Origin: Paraburkholderia caribensis
GTDB lineage: Bacteria; Pseudomonadota; Gammaproteobacteria; Burkholderiales; Burkholderiaceae
Reading direction: 5' to 3'
Length of the DNA stretch: 64,000 bases
NCBI RefSeq assembly: GCF_002902945.1
Contig: NZ_CP026101.1
Location: forward strand, 1,240,001 to 1,304,000
Position numbers and translations under genes: made by a program. The notes under the pieces are model-generated. The model did not search any database, had not been told where the DNA came from, and saw only the letters and a list, made by a program, of their open reading frames with translations. This document shows, in pieces, positions 10,011 to 19,176 of this stretch (positions within the stretch are counted from its first letter, which is position 1; every line of letters begins with the position of its first letter).

Positions 10011-10472
10011 ATGAAAGCATCGAATCGGGCGCCCGGGATGGTGGCCGCCTGTGTCGCGATGGCGGGGCTCTGGCCGCCGATGGCGCTCGCCGCGGCGTCG
10101 TTCGAGCCGGGAGGAACCATCACGTTCAAGGGGGCGATCGTCGCGCCGCCGTACGCTATCGAGCGTAATGTTCTGGATAATTATCGAGGATTCCATACGG
10201 AAGATTTGAGCGTGAAGCATGAATCGACGATCGATTTGACGTTCACGCCCGCATCCGATACCTCGCCGGCCGCGCATATTGCCGTGCTCGTCAATACGGA
10301 CGCGGGCGTCGCCGCGCCGCGCACGCTCAAGACACGATTCACCGACAACGCGAATCGCGTCACGCAGGCAGCGCGCGCGGAGTACAGCGTGGGCCGCGCG
10401 GGCGGCACGCTGTCGATCATGGGCGGCGCGCCAACGGAAAATGCCGTGACGGTGCTGGTGAGCTACGACTGA
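10011..10472 (+). CDS. Fimbrial-subunit-like secreted protein
   Basis: A 153-residue protein with a signal peptide (probable cleavage after ALA-AA) and a mature part beginning ASFEPGGTITFKGAIVAPPY. That start resembles type 1 pilus subunits, whose mature N-terminus opens with a G-T-V/I-x-F-x-G-x-I strand. The C-terminus is beta-rich and ends VTVLVSYD, like the closing strand of pilins. The cysteine pair of classical pilins is absent. AAGGA lies 7-8 nt before the ATG. There is no usher or chaperone gene beside it, so it may be an orphan subunit or a stand-alone secreted protein. Confidence 0.6.
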   Translation: MKASNRAPGMVAACVAMAGLWPPMALAAASFEPGGTITFKGAIVAPPYAIERNVLDNYRGFHTEDLSVKHESTIDLTFTPASDTSPAAHIAVLVNTDAGVAAPRTLKTRFTDNANRVTQAARAEYSVGRAGGTLSIMGGAPTENAVTVLVSYD

Positions 10473-10764
10473 CCGGGGCGAATTCCAGTGGTGTCGCAAT
10501 TGACACCCACGCTCGCCTTTTCATCCCGCTTGCAACGAAAGTTACGATTCTCTTGCCGGCGGATTGCCCAGATATTGCATAATGCTCGGCGGCGCGAGCG
10601 ATTCGCGTCCGTTGGCTGCTGTTGTTGCATTCTGCATCGCGTAGGCCATCAATTCGCACCATTGACCCGGTGCTTCCCTTGCCGTTCGACATCCGTTCTA
10701 CTGCCATGCCCGCCCGCTTTGCCCTTCCTGCCGCGTCGCCGATGCGGCGCCTGCCGTCCCGTTC

Positions 10765-11733
10765 ATGGGTGTTCAGCGGGGCCGCGGCGCGATCGCCGGC
10801 ACGGGCGGGCCAGGCGTGGCGCTGAATCTCCCTGACCGTTTCCCGTTCCGCCTGCCGCAATCCCACGGCGGACAGATCGCGCTCGCGCTCGGCGTCGTCT
10901 ATATCGTCTGGGGCTCGACGTACCTTGCCGTCCACGTCGCGCTCGGCTCGTTTCCGCCGCTGCTGATGTCGGGGCTGCGCAATTTTTTCGCGGGCGTCGG
11001 ACTGTTCATCTTCGCCATGCGCCGCAAACCGGCTTGGCCGCCGCTGACGGAAATCCGCAATGCGGGGCTGGTCGGCACGATGCTGGTCGGCCTGTCGAGC
11101 GGGATGCTCGCCTACGGCATGCGCACCGTCGGCACGGGCACGGCGGCCGTGATGGTTGCGACTGTGCCGCTGTTCGCCACGGTCATCGCGGCGATCGCGG
11201 GGCGCAAGGTCGGCAGGGGGGAGTGGTTCGCGGTCGGGCTGGGACTCGTCGGCATCGCGATTCTCAGTCACGGCGACCAGAGCTCGGGCTCGGCGGGCGG
11301 CAGCCTCGCCATTCTGTGCGGCGCGCTGTTCTGGGCGGGTGGGGCGCATCTGGCGTCGCGCCTCAAGCTGCCGTCGGATCTGTTTCTGTCGACTTCGCTG
11401 CAGATCGGGCTTGGCGGCGCGATGTCGACGCTGGTCGCCTGGCTCTCGGGCGAGCGGATGATGGACATTCACTTCCTGCCCGTCGTCGCGTTCCTGTATC
11501 TGATGCTGATCGGCACGATGGCCGCGTATGTCGCGTACGGCTTTCTGATCCGGCACACGAGCCCGATCATCGCCAGCAGCTGCATGTACGTGAACCCGGT
11601 GGTCGCGGTTGCGCTCGGCGCGCTACTGCTCGGCGAGCCGGTGACGCGCGCCACGGTCGTCGCCACGGGCGTGATTCTGGTGAGCGTCGGGCTGTCGTTC
11701 TGGTTCGATTACCGGCGGCGCGGCGCCGCGTGA
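10765..11733 (+). CDS. EamA-family exporter, YedA-like
   Basis: A multi-pass inner membrane protein of about 305-322 residues with two EamA repeats. It resembles the YedA group: ALGVVYIVWGSTYLAVHVAL near the start, GTAAVMVATVPLFATVIAAI, then IRHTSPIIASSCMYVNPVVA and GALLLGEPVT in the second half. The group exports metabolites, and over-expressed members protect against amino acids or toxic compounds. The start is uncertain: ATG at 10765 or GTG at 10816, neither with a good ribosome site. The first transmembrane segment begins after both. Confidence 0.8.
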   Translation: MGVQRGRGAIAGTGGPGVALNLPDRFPFRLPQSHGGQIALALGVVYIVWGSTYLAVHVALGSFPPLLMSGLRNFFAGVGLFIFAMRRKPAWPPLTEIRNAGLVGTMLVGLSSGMLAYGMRTVGTGTAAVMVATVPLFATVIAAIAGRKVGRGEWFAVGLGLVGIAILSHGDQSSGSAGGSLAILCGALFWAGGAHLASRLKLPSDLFLSTSLQIGLGGAMSTLVAWLSGERMMDIHFLPVVAFLYLMLIGTMAAYVAYGFLIRHTSPIIASSCMYVNPVVAVALGALLLGEPVTRATVVATGVILVSVGLSFWFDYRRRGAA

Positions 11734-11822
11734 GCGGCGCCAGCCCGGCAAGCTATGACAGCGCCTGGAAGGGTGGTCAAGCGTGGTCAAAAGCCCGGCT
11801 AAAACGGCGGCTACAACCGCGG

Positions 11823-13862
11823 CTACAACCGCGCGGCAAGCTCGGCGCCGTCACGGATCGCCCGTTTCGCGTCGAGTTCGGCCGCCAGGGCAGCCCCGCC
11901 GATCACATGAAAGCGCGGCCCATCGGCAGCGGACGAGCGGGGCGTAGCAGGATAGAGATCGCGTAACGACTCCTGTCCCGCGCACACCACGATCGTATCG
12001 ACATCGAGCCACTGCTCGCTGCCCTCACGCTCGATCAGCATCCCGCGCTCCGTGATCTGCCGATACGTCACGCCATCGAGCATCTTCACCTGGTTGCGCG
12101 CGAGCGCCGCGCGATGCACCCATCCCGACGTCTTGCCGAGGCTCGCGCCGAGCTTGCCGGCCTTGCGCTGCAACAGCCAGATCTCGCGCACGGGCACGCA
12201 GGCGCGCGGCGCCGTGAGACCGCCGCGCCCGGCGACGGACAGATCGACGCCCCATTCGGCCGTCCAGCTTTCGCGCGATAACGGCAGCGGCTCGTCCGCC
12301 GGATGCAGCAGGAATTCGCTGACGTCGAAGCCGATGCCGCCCGCGCCGATCACGGCGACGCGCCGCCCGACCTGCGCGCCGCGCAACACGTCGACATACG
12401 ACAGCACGTTCGGCCCGTCGATCCCGGCAATGGCGGGGCGGCGCGGCACGATGCCCGTCGCGACGATCACGTCGTCGAACGCGCAAGCCGCGAGCAGCGC
12501 CGGATCGACACGCGTGCCGAGGCGCACCTCGACGCCATGCCTGCGCAACTGGCTGCCGAAATAGCGGATCGTCTCGCTGAATTCTTCCTTGCCTGGCACG
12601 CGCATCGCGAGATTGAACTGGCCGCCGATGGTTGCCGCCGCATCGAACAGCGTCACGCGATGGCCCCGCGCGGCCGCCACCGTCGCCGCCGACAATCCCG
12701 CCGGTCCCGCGCCTACCACGGCCACGGCGCGCGGCGGCTGATGCGAAGCGAGCGGCCGGTACACGAGTTCCGTCTCACGGCCAGCGCGCGGGTTGACGAG
12801 GCACGTCGCGCGTTGGTTCTGAAACGTGTGATCGAGACACGCCTGGTTGCACGCGATACACGTGTTGATTTCATCCGCGCGTCCTTGGGCTGCCTTCACG
12901 ACGAACTCGGGGTCGGCGAGCAGCGGACGCGCCATCGACACCAGATCGCCCGCGCCTTGCGCGAGCAGGTCTTCGGCGACCTCCGGCGTGTTGATGCGGT
13001 TCGATACGATCACGGGCACGCTCACGGCCGTCTTCAGGCGTGCCGCCAGCGGTGCAAAGGCGGCGCGCGGCACCGACGTGACGATGGTCGGCACGCGTGC
13101 CTCATGCCAGCCGATGCCCGTGTTGAAGATCGTGACGCCCGCCGCTTCGAGCGCTTTCGCGATCTGCACGGTTTCGTCCCACGTGTTGCCGCCTTCGACG
13201 AGATCGATCAGCGACAGCCGGTACACGACGATGAAGCGCTCGCCGCAAGCGGCGCGCACGGCCTGCACGACTTCGCGCGCAATCCGCAGCCGGTTGTCGA
13301 TGCTGCCGCCGTAGGCGTCGTCGCGCCGGTTCGTGCGCGGACATAGAAACTGGTTCAGCAGATAGCCTTCGCTGCCCATGATCTCGACGCCGTCATAGCC
13401 GGCGCGCTGCGCGAGCCGCGCGCAACGGGCGTACGCGCGCACGGTTCGCGCGATGCCCGCCAGCGTCAGCGCGCGCGGCCTGAACATCGAGATGGGCGAC
13501 TTCAGCGCCGACGCCGACACGACGAGCGGCTGATAACCGTAGCGCCCCGCGTGCAGGATCTGCAGCGCGATCTTGCCGCCTTCTTCGTGGACGGCCCGGG
13601 TGAGCTTGCGATGATTGTGCAGATCGAAGACCGAGTTCAACGTGCCGCCGAACGGCAGCAGCCAGCCTTCGCGATTCGGCGAGATGCCGCCCGTGATGAT
13701 GAGGCCCGCGCCGCCCTTTGCCCGCTCCCGAAAATACTCTGCGAGCTTCGGGTAATGCCAGAAGCGGTCCTCCATGCCCGTGTGCATCGAACCCATCACG
13801 ACGCGGTTGCGCAGGCGCGTGAAGCCCAGATCGAGTTCGGACAAGAGCCGCGGGTAAGACAT
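11823..13862 (-). CDS. fadH: NADPH-dependent 2,4-dienoyl-CoA reductase
   Basis: A 679-residue flavoprotein of the FadH/Old Yellow Enzyme fusion family, needed for beta-oxidation of unsaturated fatty acids with even-position double bonds. Residues about 1-330 form the FMN-binding TIM barrel (LRNRVVMGSMHTGMED; QILHAGRYG). A [4Fe-4S] site follows, CIACNQACLDHTFQNQRATC. The C-terminal half is an FAD/NAD(P)H domain with VVGAGPAGLSAATVAAARG and a second Rossmann motif VIGAGGIGFD. The ATG at 13862 matches the family N-terminus; the frame is open upstream but without homologous sequence. No other fatty acid gene is adjacent. Confidence 0.9.
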   Translation of the reverse strand: MSYPRLLSELDLGFTRLRNRVVMGSMHTGMEDRFWHYPKLAEYFRERAKGGAGLIITGGISPNREGWLLPFGGTLNSVFDLHNHRKLTRAVHEEGGKIALQILHAGRYGYQPLVVSASALKSPISMFRPRALTLAGIARTVRAYARCARLAQRAGYDGVEIMGSEGYLLNQFLCPRTNRRDDAYGGSIDNRLRIAREVVQAVRAACGERFIVVYRLSLIDLVEGGNTWDETVQIAKALEAAGVTIFNTGIGWHEARVPTIVTSVPRAAFAPLAARLKTAVSVPVIVSNRINTPEVAEDLLAQGAGDLVSMARPLLADPEFVVKAAQGRADEINTCIACNQACLDHTFQNQRATCLVNPRAGRETELVYRPLASHQPPRAVAVVGAGPAGLSAATVAAARGHRVTLFDAAATIGGQFNLAMRVPGKEEFSETIRYFGSQLRRHGVEVRLGTRVDPALLAACAFDDVIVATGIVPRRPAIAGIDGPNVLSYVDVLRGAQVGRRVAVIGAGGIGFDVSEFLLHPADEPLPLSRESWTAEWGVDLSVAGRGGLTAPRACVPVREIWLLQRKAGKLGASLGKTSGWVHRAALARNQVKMLDGVTYRQITERGMLIEREGSEQWLDVDTIVVCAGQESLRDLYPATPRSSAADGPRFHVIGGAALAAELDAKRAIRDGAELAARL

Positions 13863-14171
13863 GCAAGGCACCGTGTAAAGTTGGGACGCGCTCGAACGAT
13901 ACACGCGCGCCCGTATAAAACCTCCGAGGGAAAATTCTAAATGCCCTCCAACCCTCGAATCTCGCGGCAATTTTATTTGCGATTCGTCGGAAATAAGCGT
14001 CGCGGCACAGCGATTGCTGTCGACAGTCGTCCAATCGACGCAGAGCATGTGCCGACGAGCACTGCCCGCCATCGTGGATAACAAGGCTCGCCGCCAACAC
14101 GAGTGCCGGTAAAGGCGCAGGCGGCTAGCCGCAGATCAACGGGCTCAAGCCCAATCAGGGAGAGGTGGCAA
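13863..14171. other. Divergent promoter region fadH / DUF4397 gene
   Basis: About 310 bp of slightly AT-enriched DNA that must hold both promoters. I see no operator, terminator or repeat that I can support. Confidence 0.4.
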
Positions 14172-14960
14172 ATGAAGGTTATCAGGACCATGGCGGCGCT
14201 CATCGGAGCGGCCGCGCTCGTGTCGGCGTGCGGTGGAGGCTCGAACGACGTCGGCAAAGAACTCGGGTTGCAGAATCCGTTGATCCACTTCGTGCACGCT
14301 ATTCCAAGCGGCCCGGCCGTCGATTTCCTCGTCAACGGCGGCGCATTGCAGAAGAACATCTCGTACAAGAACGTGACGAACTTCGCGAACATCAACACGG
14401 GACAGACATCGGTTGCGTATGCAGCGACGGGGACCACGACCGCGTTGGCGAGCGGCACCTTCCCCGATGTCGCGAAGGGCCACGAGTATACGGTGATCGC
14501 GGTGCCGGGCTCGTCGGGCGCGGACATCGGTCTGATCGACGATCCGTTCGACAAGGGGCTGCTGTCGAACAGCGCGCGCCTGCGGGGCTTCAACGCGTCG
14601 CTGAACGCATCCAATCTCGACCTGTATCTGGTGCCTGCGAACAACACGAACATTTCGAGCGCCAGTCCGACGCTGGCGGGCGTGTCCTTCAAGAACGCGG
14701 TGCCCGCGAGCGGCCAGGACTCGGTCTACGTATCGGGCGGCACGTATGTGCTGATCGCGACGACGGCGGGCAGCAAGACGCCGATCTTCCAGTCGAGTTC
14801 GTTCAATCTCGCGAACAACGCCGACTGGCTGGTGACGTCGGTGCCGATCGGCGGCGTGCTCAGCCAGTTGCTGCCGAACCAGATACACCTGCTCGTCGCG
14901 CAGGGCGGCAATACCACGCAACCGGCGATCGAACTGACCAATACGCTGAACGGCCAATAA
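14172..14960 (+). CDS. DUF4397 domain lipoprotein
   Basis: A 262-residue lipoprotein: signal peptide, lipobox (AALVSAC), then GGGSND. The mature part contains DUF4397-type beta repeats (IHFVHAIPSGPAVDFLVNGG; LRGFNASLNASNLDLYLVPA), a pattern similar to anti-sigma-like or adhesive extracellular domains. The role is unknown. GGAGAGG lies 7 nt before the ATG at 14172; an earlier in-frame start would bury the signal peptide. Followed by an intrinsic terminator. Confidence 0.8.
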   Translation: MKVIRTMAALIGAAALVSACGGGSNDVGKELGLQNPLIHFVHAIPSGPAVDFLVNGGALQKNISYKNVTNFANINTGQTSVAYAATGTTTALASGTFPDVAKGHEYTVIAVPGSSGADIGLIDDPFDKGLLSNSARLRGFNASLNASNLDLYLVPANNTNISSASPTLAGVSFKNAVPASGQDSVYVSGGTYVLIATTAGSKTPIFQSSSFNLANNADWLVTSVPIGGVLSQLLPNQIHLLVAQGGNTTQPAIELTNTLNGQ

Positions 14961-15007
14961 AACAACGACGGCATGGCCTGATGACGAGGCGGTAGCGGGG
15001 GGACGGC

Positions 15008-15045
15008 ACGGCGGCTCATGCGAATGGGCCGCCGTTCTGTTTTTG
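15008..15045 (+). terminator. Intrinsic terminator after DUF4397 gene
   Basis: Stem ACGGCGGC / GCCGCCGT with a 12-nt loop, then TCTGTTTTT. Confidence 0.75.
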
Positions 15046-15103
15046 CGTGCTCGCTTGCTCGTGAGCCTCCGCGCGAGCCTCCCGAATGCCCAGGCACAGG
15101 CGC

Positions 15104-15136
15104 AAAAAAAAAGCCGCCGCGTGGGTGCGCGGCGGC
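15104..15136 (-). terminator. Intrinsic terminator after entericidin gene
   Basis: On the minus strand GCCGCCGCG pairs with CGCGGCGGC (6-nt loop), followed by nine T, about 55 bp after the entericidin stop. Confidence 0.85.
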
Positions 15137-15190
15137 GATTGAAGACAGATGAAGATCGAATCGACAGCGGATGCGATGAGCCGTGCGGTA

Positions 15191-15328
15191 TCAGTCCGAG
15201 TGCTTCTCAGCTGAATTGGTGATCGCGTTGCCGCCCTTGGAGATGTCCTGGCCGGCGCCGGCCATCGTATTGCAGGCGGCAAGCAGTGTCGTGCCCGCGA
15301 GCAGCAGAAGTGCGATGAGTCGTGTCAT
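15191..15328 (-). CDS. Entericidin A/B family lipoprotein
   Basis: A 45-residue lipoprotein too short for many gene finders. It has a signal peptide with a lipobox (TTLLAAC), then NTMAGAGQDISKGGNAIT and a short charged tail ending EKHSD, the standard entericidin pattern. GGGAG lies 7 nt before the ATG at 15328. Family members are outer-membrane-associated peptides; EcnB is induced in stationary phase and is lytic, EcnA counteracts it. Only one copy is present. Its position beside a stress-type kinase cluster fits an envelope stress role, but this is inference. Confidence 0.85.
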   Translation of the reverse strand: MTRLIALLLLAGTTLLAACNTMAGAGQDISKGGNAITNSAEKHSD

Positions 15329-15557
15329 GAGTTTTCTCCCTATCTGGAATAGTCAGGAATCTTTCGACTGATGCTTCGATCGATTCGCGCGCGCCGGTCT
15401 GGTCAGGTATTTCGTTCGACATCGCCCGGCGTGCGCGCCCTGTCGCCCGACCGGCGTCGCGCCAGCCGATCCGGTCTGATTCCATGTTAAGTGGCGCATG
15501 GCCGCGATGCTGTCGGCGGCGCCATGATTTTTCTGTCGGCGCAATCCTACGCGGACA

Positions 15558-17075
15558 TCAAAGGCGATCGACGGGCGCGTGGCCTTGGGCGCTCGTGTCG
15601 TCTGGGGCGGGGCGCGGCGCCTGCTCGACGATCTGATCGATGCCCTGATCTGCTTGCCTGGCCGCGCCGACAGTCGGCACGGGCAGCACGACGCGTATGT
15701 CGGTGCCGTGCAGTTCGCCGCGCCGGATATCGAAACGTCCGCCACGCGCGGCCACGCGCTGGCGCATGCCCATCAGCCCATGCGTATGCGTGCGGGTCAG
15801 GTCGGCGGGCATGATGCCGACGCCGTTGTCGGCGATATGCAGCGACACCTCGCCAGCGGCCTTGCTCAGCGCGATCGTGACCTGCGTCGCGCGAGCGTAC
15901 TTCGCCGCGTTGGTCAGCGACTCCTGCGCGACGCGAAAAAGTGCGATCTCGGTTTGCTCGTCGAGTTGCAGTTCGTCGTCGGGCAGGTGCAGGTCGAGCG
16001 CCCAGCCGTTGCGCTGGGCGGCTTCGTCGGCGAGTGTGCGCAGCGCGGTGACGAGGCCGAAGTTCGCGAGGACGGTCGGACGCATGTCCTCGATGATGCG
16101 CCGCTTGAGCGCGATGCCCTGATCGAGCGTCTCGAGCGCGCGCGCCAGTTTCTCGGCGATCGCGGGGTCGGTGCCCTGAAGCTTGCGCCGCGCCCACGCG
16201 ACGTCCATCTTGCTCGCCGTGAGAATCGCACCGAGTTCGTCGTGCAGTTCGCGCGCCAGCTGGGTTTTTTCGTTTTCGCTGACGGCCTGCAAGTGCCAGC
16301 CGAGTGCTTCGAGTTGCCGCGTGCGCTCGTTGACGAGTTGATCGAGTTCTTCCTGCTGCGTGATCAATTGCTTTTGCACGCGTGCCTGACTGTCGATCTG
16401 GATGCCGAGATTGCGGAACAGCAGAATGAACAACACGATGTTGAGCGCGGATAGGCCCGCCGCGACGAAGGTGGAGACGCGCTGGTCGGCGCGGCTTGCG
16501 TCGAGCGCGCGCTGCGCGCGGCGCTCTTCGTTGTCGCGCAGTAACGATAACGTGCCCGTCACGAGCGCCGCATCGACGTTGCTGCTGGCCGCCGCGCCGC
16601 CGCATGCGGCGAGATCGAGTGGCTGCTGCGCAGCCTGTTGAAGCGCAAGCGCGCCGCTGCCGATGCGCGCGCCGATGAGCGCGGCGATCTGCGTGAAGCT
16701 GGACAGTTCCGCGCTGTCGGCGGCGCGTTTGAAATACGTGTCGAGCGAACGGATGCCGCGGCGGATGCCGGCGGCGCGCGCGCAATAGCTGCGCGCCTGG
16801 GCATCGTCCCGTGTCAGAAGAAAGCGGCTTTCATCTGCTTGCAACAGCGCGAGTTGCCCGGCGAGGTCGCTGAGCTGCACGCTCGCGTTGCGGGCTTCGA
16901 GCGCCGCTTCGTATTCCGACGCGATGCGTTGCCGCGCCGATTCCAGAATGACGAGGCCACCGCACGTGATGACGATCGCGACCGTCATCGCGATGGCCCA
17001 GCTGCGCTGATGCATCCAGTCCGTCAGCCTGGTAGTGAGTCCCGCTTGCGCCCCGTCCGACACTGCCGTCTCCAT
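15558..17075 (-). CDS. Sensor histidine kinase, NarL/HisKA_3 class
   Basis: A 505-residue membrane kinase. A first transmembrane helix lies near residues 28-48 and a second near 205-222, enclosing a periplasmic CHASE3-like helical sensor. A coiled coil (QVQKQ...LDQLVNERTRQLEAL region) leads to the HisKA_3 dimerisation domain with the phospho-acceptor in ARELHDELGAILTASKMD, then an HATPase domain with ESLTNAAKYA and IADNGVGI. The C-terminus is Pro/Gln/Asp-rich. The likely partner is the LuxR-type regulator at 18498, encoded divergently beyond the DUF1328 and ferritin-like genes. The signal is unknown. Confidence 0.88.
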   Translation of the reverse strand: METAVSDGAQAGLTTRLTDWMHQRSWAIAMTVAIVITCGGLVILESARQRIASEYEAALEARNASVQLSDLAGQLALLQADESRFLLTRDDAQARSYCARAAGIRRGIRSLDTYFKRAADSAELSSFTQIAALIGARIGSGALALQQAAQQPLDLAACGGAAASSNVDAALVTGTLSLLRDNEERRAQRALDASRADQRVSTFVAAGLSALNIVLFILLFRNLGIQIDSQARVQKQLITQQEELDQLVNERTRQLEALGWHLQAVSENEKTQLARELHDELGAILTASKMDVAWARRKLQGTDPAIAEKLARALETLDQGIALKRRIIEDMRPTVLANFGLVTALRTLADEAAQRNGWALDLHLPDDELQLDEQTEIALFRVAQESLTNAAKYARATQVTIALSKAAGEVSLHIADNGVGIMPADLTRTHTHGLMGMRQRVAARGGRFDIRRGELHGTDIRVVLPVPTVGAARQADQGIDQIVEQAPRPAPDDTSAQGHAPVDRL

Positions 17076-17302
17076 GCGATGAAGTCATCGACAGTGTAGC
17101 GTCGCGCGGCGCGTTTGCGCTTGAGCACGCGTTTGCCTGGGCGTGGCGGCGGGCCGTCAGAAGCCTCCCCGAAAGCGGATGTCGGCGGATTCCCACATGA
17201 AAAACAGCCTGCGCCCGAATGCGGGTACGCAACGTGCTCCGTACGATGAGTGCAGGAGATCCATTTGCCACATTAGCCACATTAGTCAGGGAGGTTGCCA
17301 TC

Positions 17303-17479
17303 ATGCTCAAGTGGGCATTGTTCTTCGCCGTGATTGCCGTGATCGCGGGGCTGCTCGGATTCACAGGCGTCGCGGCGGGCGCGGCGGCTATCGCGAAGTT
17401 CCTGTTCGTGGTGTTCTTGGTCCTGTGCGTCGTGTTCCTCGTGCTCGGCTTCGTCATCACGAAGAAGATCGTCGATTAG
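17303..17479 (+). CDS. DUF1328 small membrane protein (copy 1)
   Basis: A 58-residue protein with two hydrophobic helices: LFFAVIAVIAGLLGFTGVAA and FLFVVFLVLCVVFLVLGFVI, separated by GAAAIAKF. This is the DUF1328 (YtjA) pattern, a family of tiny inner membrane proteins often seen in stress regulons. GGAGG lies 7-8 nt before the ATG at 17303. A second DUF1328 gene follows 96 bp later, and the pair is probably co-transcribed with the ferritin-like gene. Confidence 0.85.
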   Translation: MLKWALFFAVIAVIAGLLGFTGVAAGAAAIAKFLFVVFLVLCVVFLVLGFVITKKIVD

Positions 17480-17575
17480 CGAAGCCGTAGAGGCAACCCA
17501 GACCAGTCAGGATAAAACGGCGGACCGCCTTGACGGTTCGCCTCCATTCATCGCTTAACAGGAAGGAGCGTTGTC

Positions 17576-17737
17576 ATGCTGCATTACGCACTCGTGTTCT
17601 TCGTGATCGCGATCATCGCCGCTGTGTTCGGCTTCACGGGCATTGCCGCCGGCGCCGCCGAAATAGCGAAGATCCTGTTTTACATCTTCCTGGTGGTGTT
17701 CGTCGTCACGCTGCTGCTCGGCGTGTTCCGAACCTGA
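17576..17737 (+). CDS. DUF1328 small membrane protein (copy 2)
   Basis: A 53-residue protein preceded by AGGAAGGAG and starting MLHYALVFFVIAIIAAVFGF. It keeps the family core FGFTGIAAGAAEIAKILFY, then a second membrane helix ending in GVFRT. It is a diverged paralogue of the gene at 17303, so the pair looks like an old tandem duplication. Function unknown; membrane localisation is clear from the two helices. Confidence 0.85.
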   Translation: MLHYALVFFVIAIIAAVFGFTGIAAGAAEIAKILFYIFLVVFVVTLLLGVFRT

Positions 17738-17831
17738 CGCAAAGCCCGCATGGCGCACGCTGCGCCGCCGCATCTGAACGGACGACGGCCGCGTGTGCGT
17801 TTCCCACAATACCGGAACAAGGAGTCGATCA

Positions 17832-18377
17832 ATGTCGAACGAAACGAAAGGCGAATTCGTGATGGACCTCAAGCGCATTCGTGAGCAGGCGCGCAAGGAT
17901 ATGGACGACGGTCCCGTCACGCAGACCTATGGCGCGAACCGCGAGACGGTGCTCAAGCTGCTCAACGGCGCGCTCGCGACGGAACTGGTCTGCGTGCTGC
18001 GCTACAAGCGCCACTACTTCATGGCGAAGGGCATCAATTCGGAAGCGGTCGCGCAGGAGTTCCTCGAGCACGCGAACGAGGAGCAGGGCCATGCCGACAC
18101 GCTCGCCGCGCGTATCGTGCAACTGGGCGGCGAGCCGGACTTCGCGCCGGACAGCCTGTCGAAACGCTCGCACTCGGAATACAAGGAAGGCAACAACCTG
18201 ACTGACATGATTCGCGAGAATCTGGTCGCGGAGCGCATTGCGATCGACACCTACCGCGAGATCATCCGCTATCTGGGTGACGGCGACGTCACGACGCGCC
18301 GGATGTTCGAAGAGATTCTGGCTGTCGAGGAGGAGCACGCGGACGATATGGCCGACCTGCTGTCGGGCCGGGAGTGA
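17832..18377 (+). CDS. Ferritin-like / bacterioferritin-type protein
   Basis: A 181-residue four-helix-bundle protein. Di-iron ligands of the ferritin fold are visible: Glu in LATELVCVLRYKRHYF, the EXXH in ANEEQGHADTLAARI, Glu in NLVAERIAIDTYREI and the EXXH in VEEEHADDMADLL. It probably oxidises or stores iron, or protects DNA and proteins from peroxide. AAGGAG lies 7 nt before the ATG at 17832. It follows the two DUF1328 genes and precedes the response regulator in the same direction, which suggests a stress operon. Confidence 0.85.
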   Translation: MSNETKGEFVMDLKRIREQARKDMDDGPVTQTYGANRETVLKLLNGALATELVCVLRYKRHYFMAKGINSEAVAQEFLEHANEEQGHADTLAARIVQLGGEPDFAPDSLSKRSHSEYKEGNNLTDMIRENLVAERIAIDTYREIIRYLGDGDVTTRRMFEEILAVEEEHADDMADLLSGRE

Positions 18378-18497
18378 GGGCGGCGGGCGGCGCGGCGCGA
18401 ATACGGGTAGCGTGCGGTTCGCGCCGCTGCGGCCGGTCCTGCGGGCCATGAAGCACATGCACATACAGATGCACTTGCACGGCGGAAAACCACATCC

Positions 18498-19142
18498 ATG
18501 ATTCGAGTGCTGATAGCGGACGATCACGCGATCGTCCGGGGCGGATTCAGGCAGTTCGTCGCGGACGAGCCGGACATGTGCGTCGCGGCGGAAGCATCGA
18601 CGGGCGACGAGACGATCCGCCTCGTGCGCGAGCAGCCGGACGACGAGCCCTTCGATGTCGTGCTGCTCGACATCGCGATGCCCGACAAGAACGGCATCGA
18701 CACGTTGCGCGTAATCCGGCAGATGCGGCCCGGGCAGGGCGTGCTGATCCTGTCCGGCTATCCCGAGAGCCAGTATGCGATCAACCTGCTGCGCGCGGGC
18801 GCGAACGGCTATCTGAACAAGGATTGCGAGCCCGACGAGATCGTGCGCGCGATCCGCTCGGTCGCGCGCGGGCATCGGTATCTGTCGGAAGCCGTCGCCG
18901 ATACGCTCGCGAACAGTCTCGACAAACCCGCTGCGACGCATCCGCATGAACAGTTGTCGGAGCGCGAGTTTCAGATCTTCTGCAAGCTCGCGTCAGGGCA
19001 GATTCCGACCGACATCGCCGACGAACTCAATCTGTCGGTGAAGACGGTCAGCACGTATCGCGCGCGCGTGCTCGACAAGATGCACATGACGAATAACGCG
19101 GACATGACGTACTACGCGATCAAGAACGGCCTGATCGAATGA
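18498..19142 (+). CDS. LuxR/NarL-type response regulator
   Basis: A 214-residue two-domain regulator. The receiver (residues 1-120) has the acidic pair in IADDHA, the phospho-acceptor Asp in VVLLDIAMPD, Ser in LILSGYPES and Lys in YLNKDCEPDE. The C-terminal LuxR HTH (about 150-210) includes LSEREFQIFCKLASGQ and DIADELNLSVKTVSTYRARV. It is the expected partner of the HisKA_3 kinase at 15558-17075, since both belong to the NarL class. The kinase is on the other strand about 1.4 kb away. Direct targets are unknown; the flanking DUF1328, ferritin-like and entericidin genes are candidates. Confidence 0.88.
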   Translation: MIRVLIADDHAIVRGGFRQFVADEPDMCVAAEASTGDETIRLVREQPDDEPFDVVLLDIAMPDKNGIDTLRVIRQMRPGQGVLILSGYPESQYAINLLRAGANGYLNKDCEPDEIVRAIRSVARGHRYLSEAVADTLANSLDKPAATHPHEQLSEREFQIFCKLASGQIPTDIADELNLSVKTVSTYRARVLDKMHMTNNADMTYYAIKNGLIE

Positions 19143-19176
19143 ACCTGTGATTCCCCGCGAGCATGGAACGCAACCG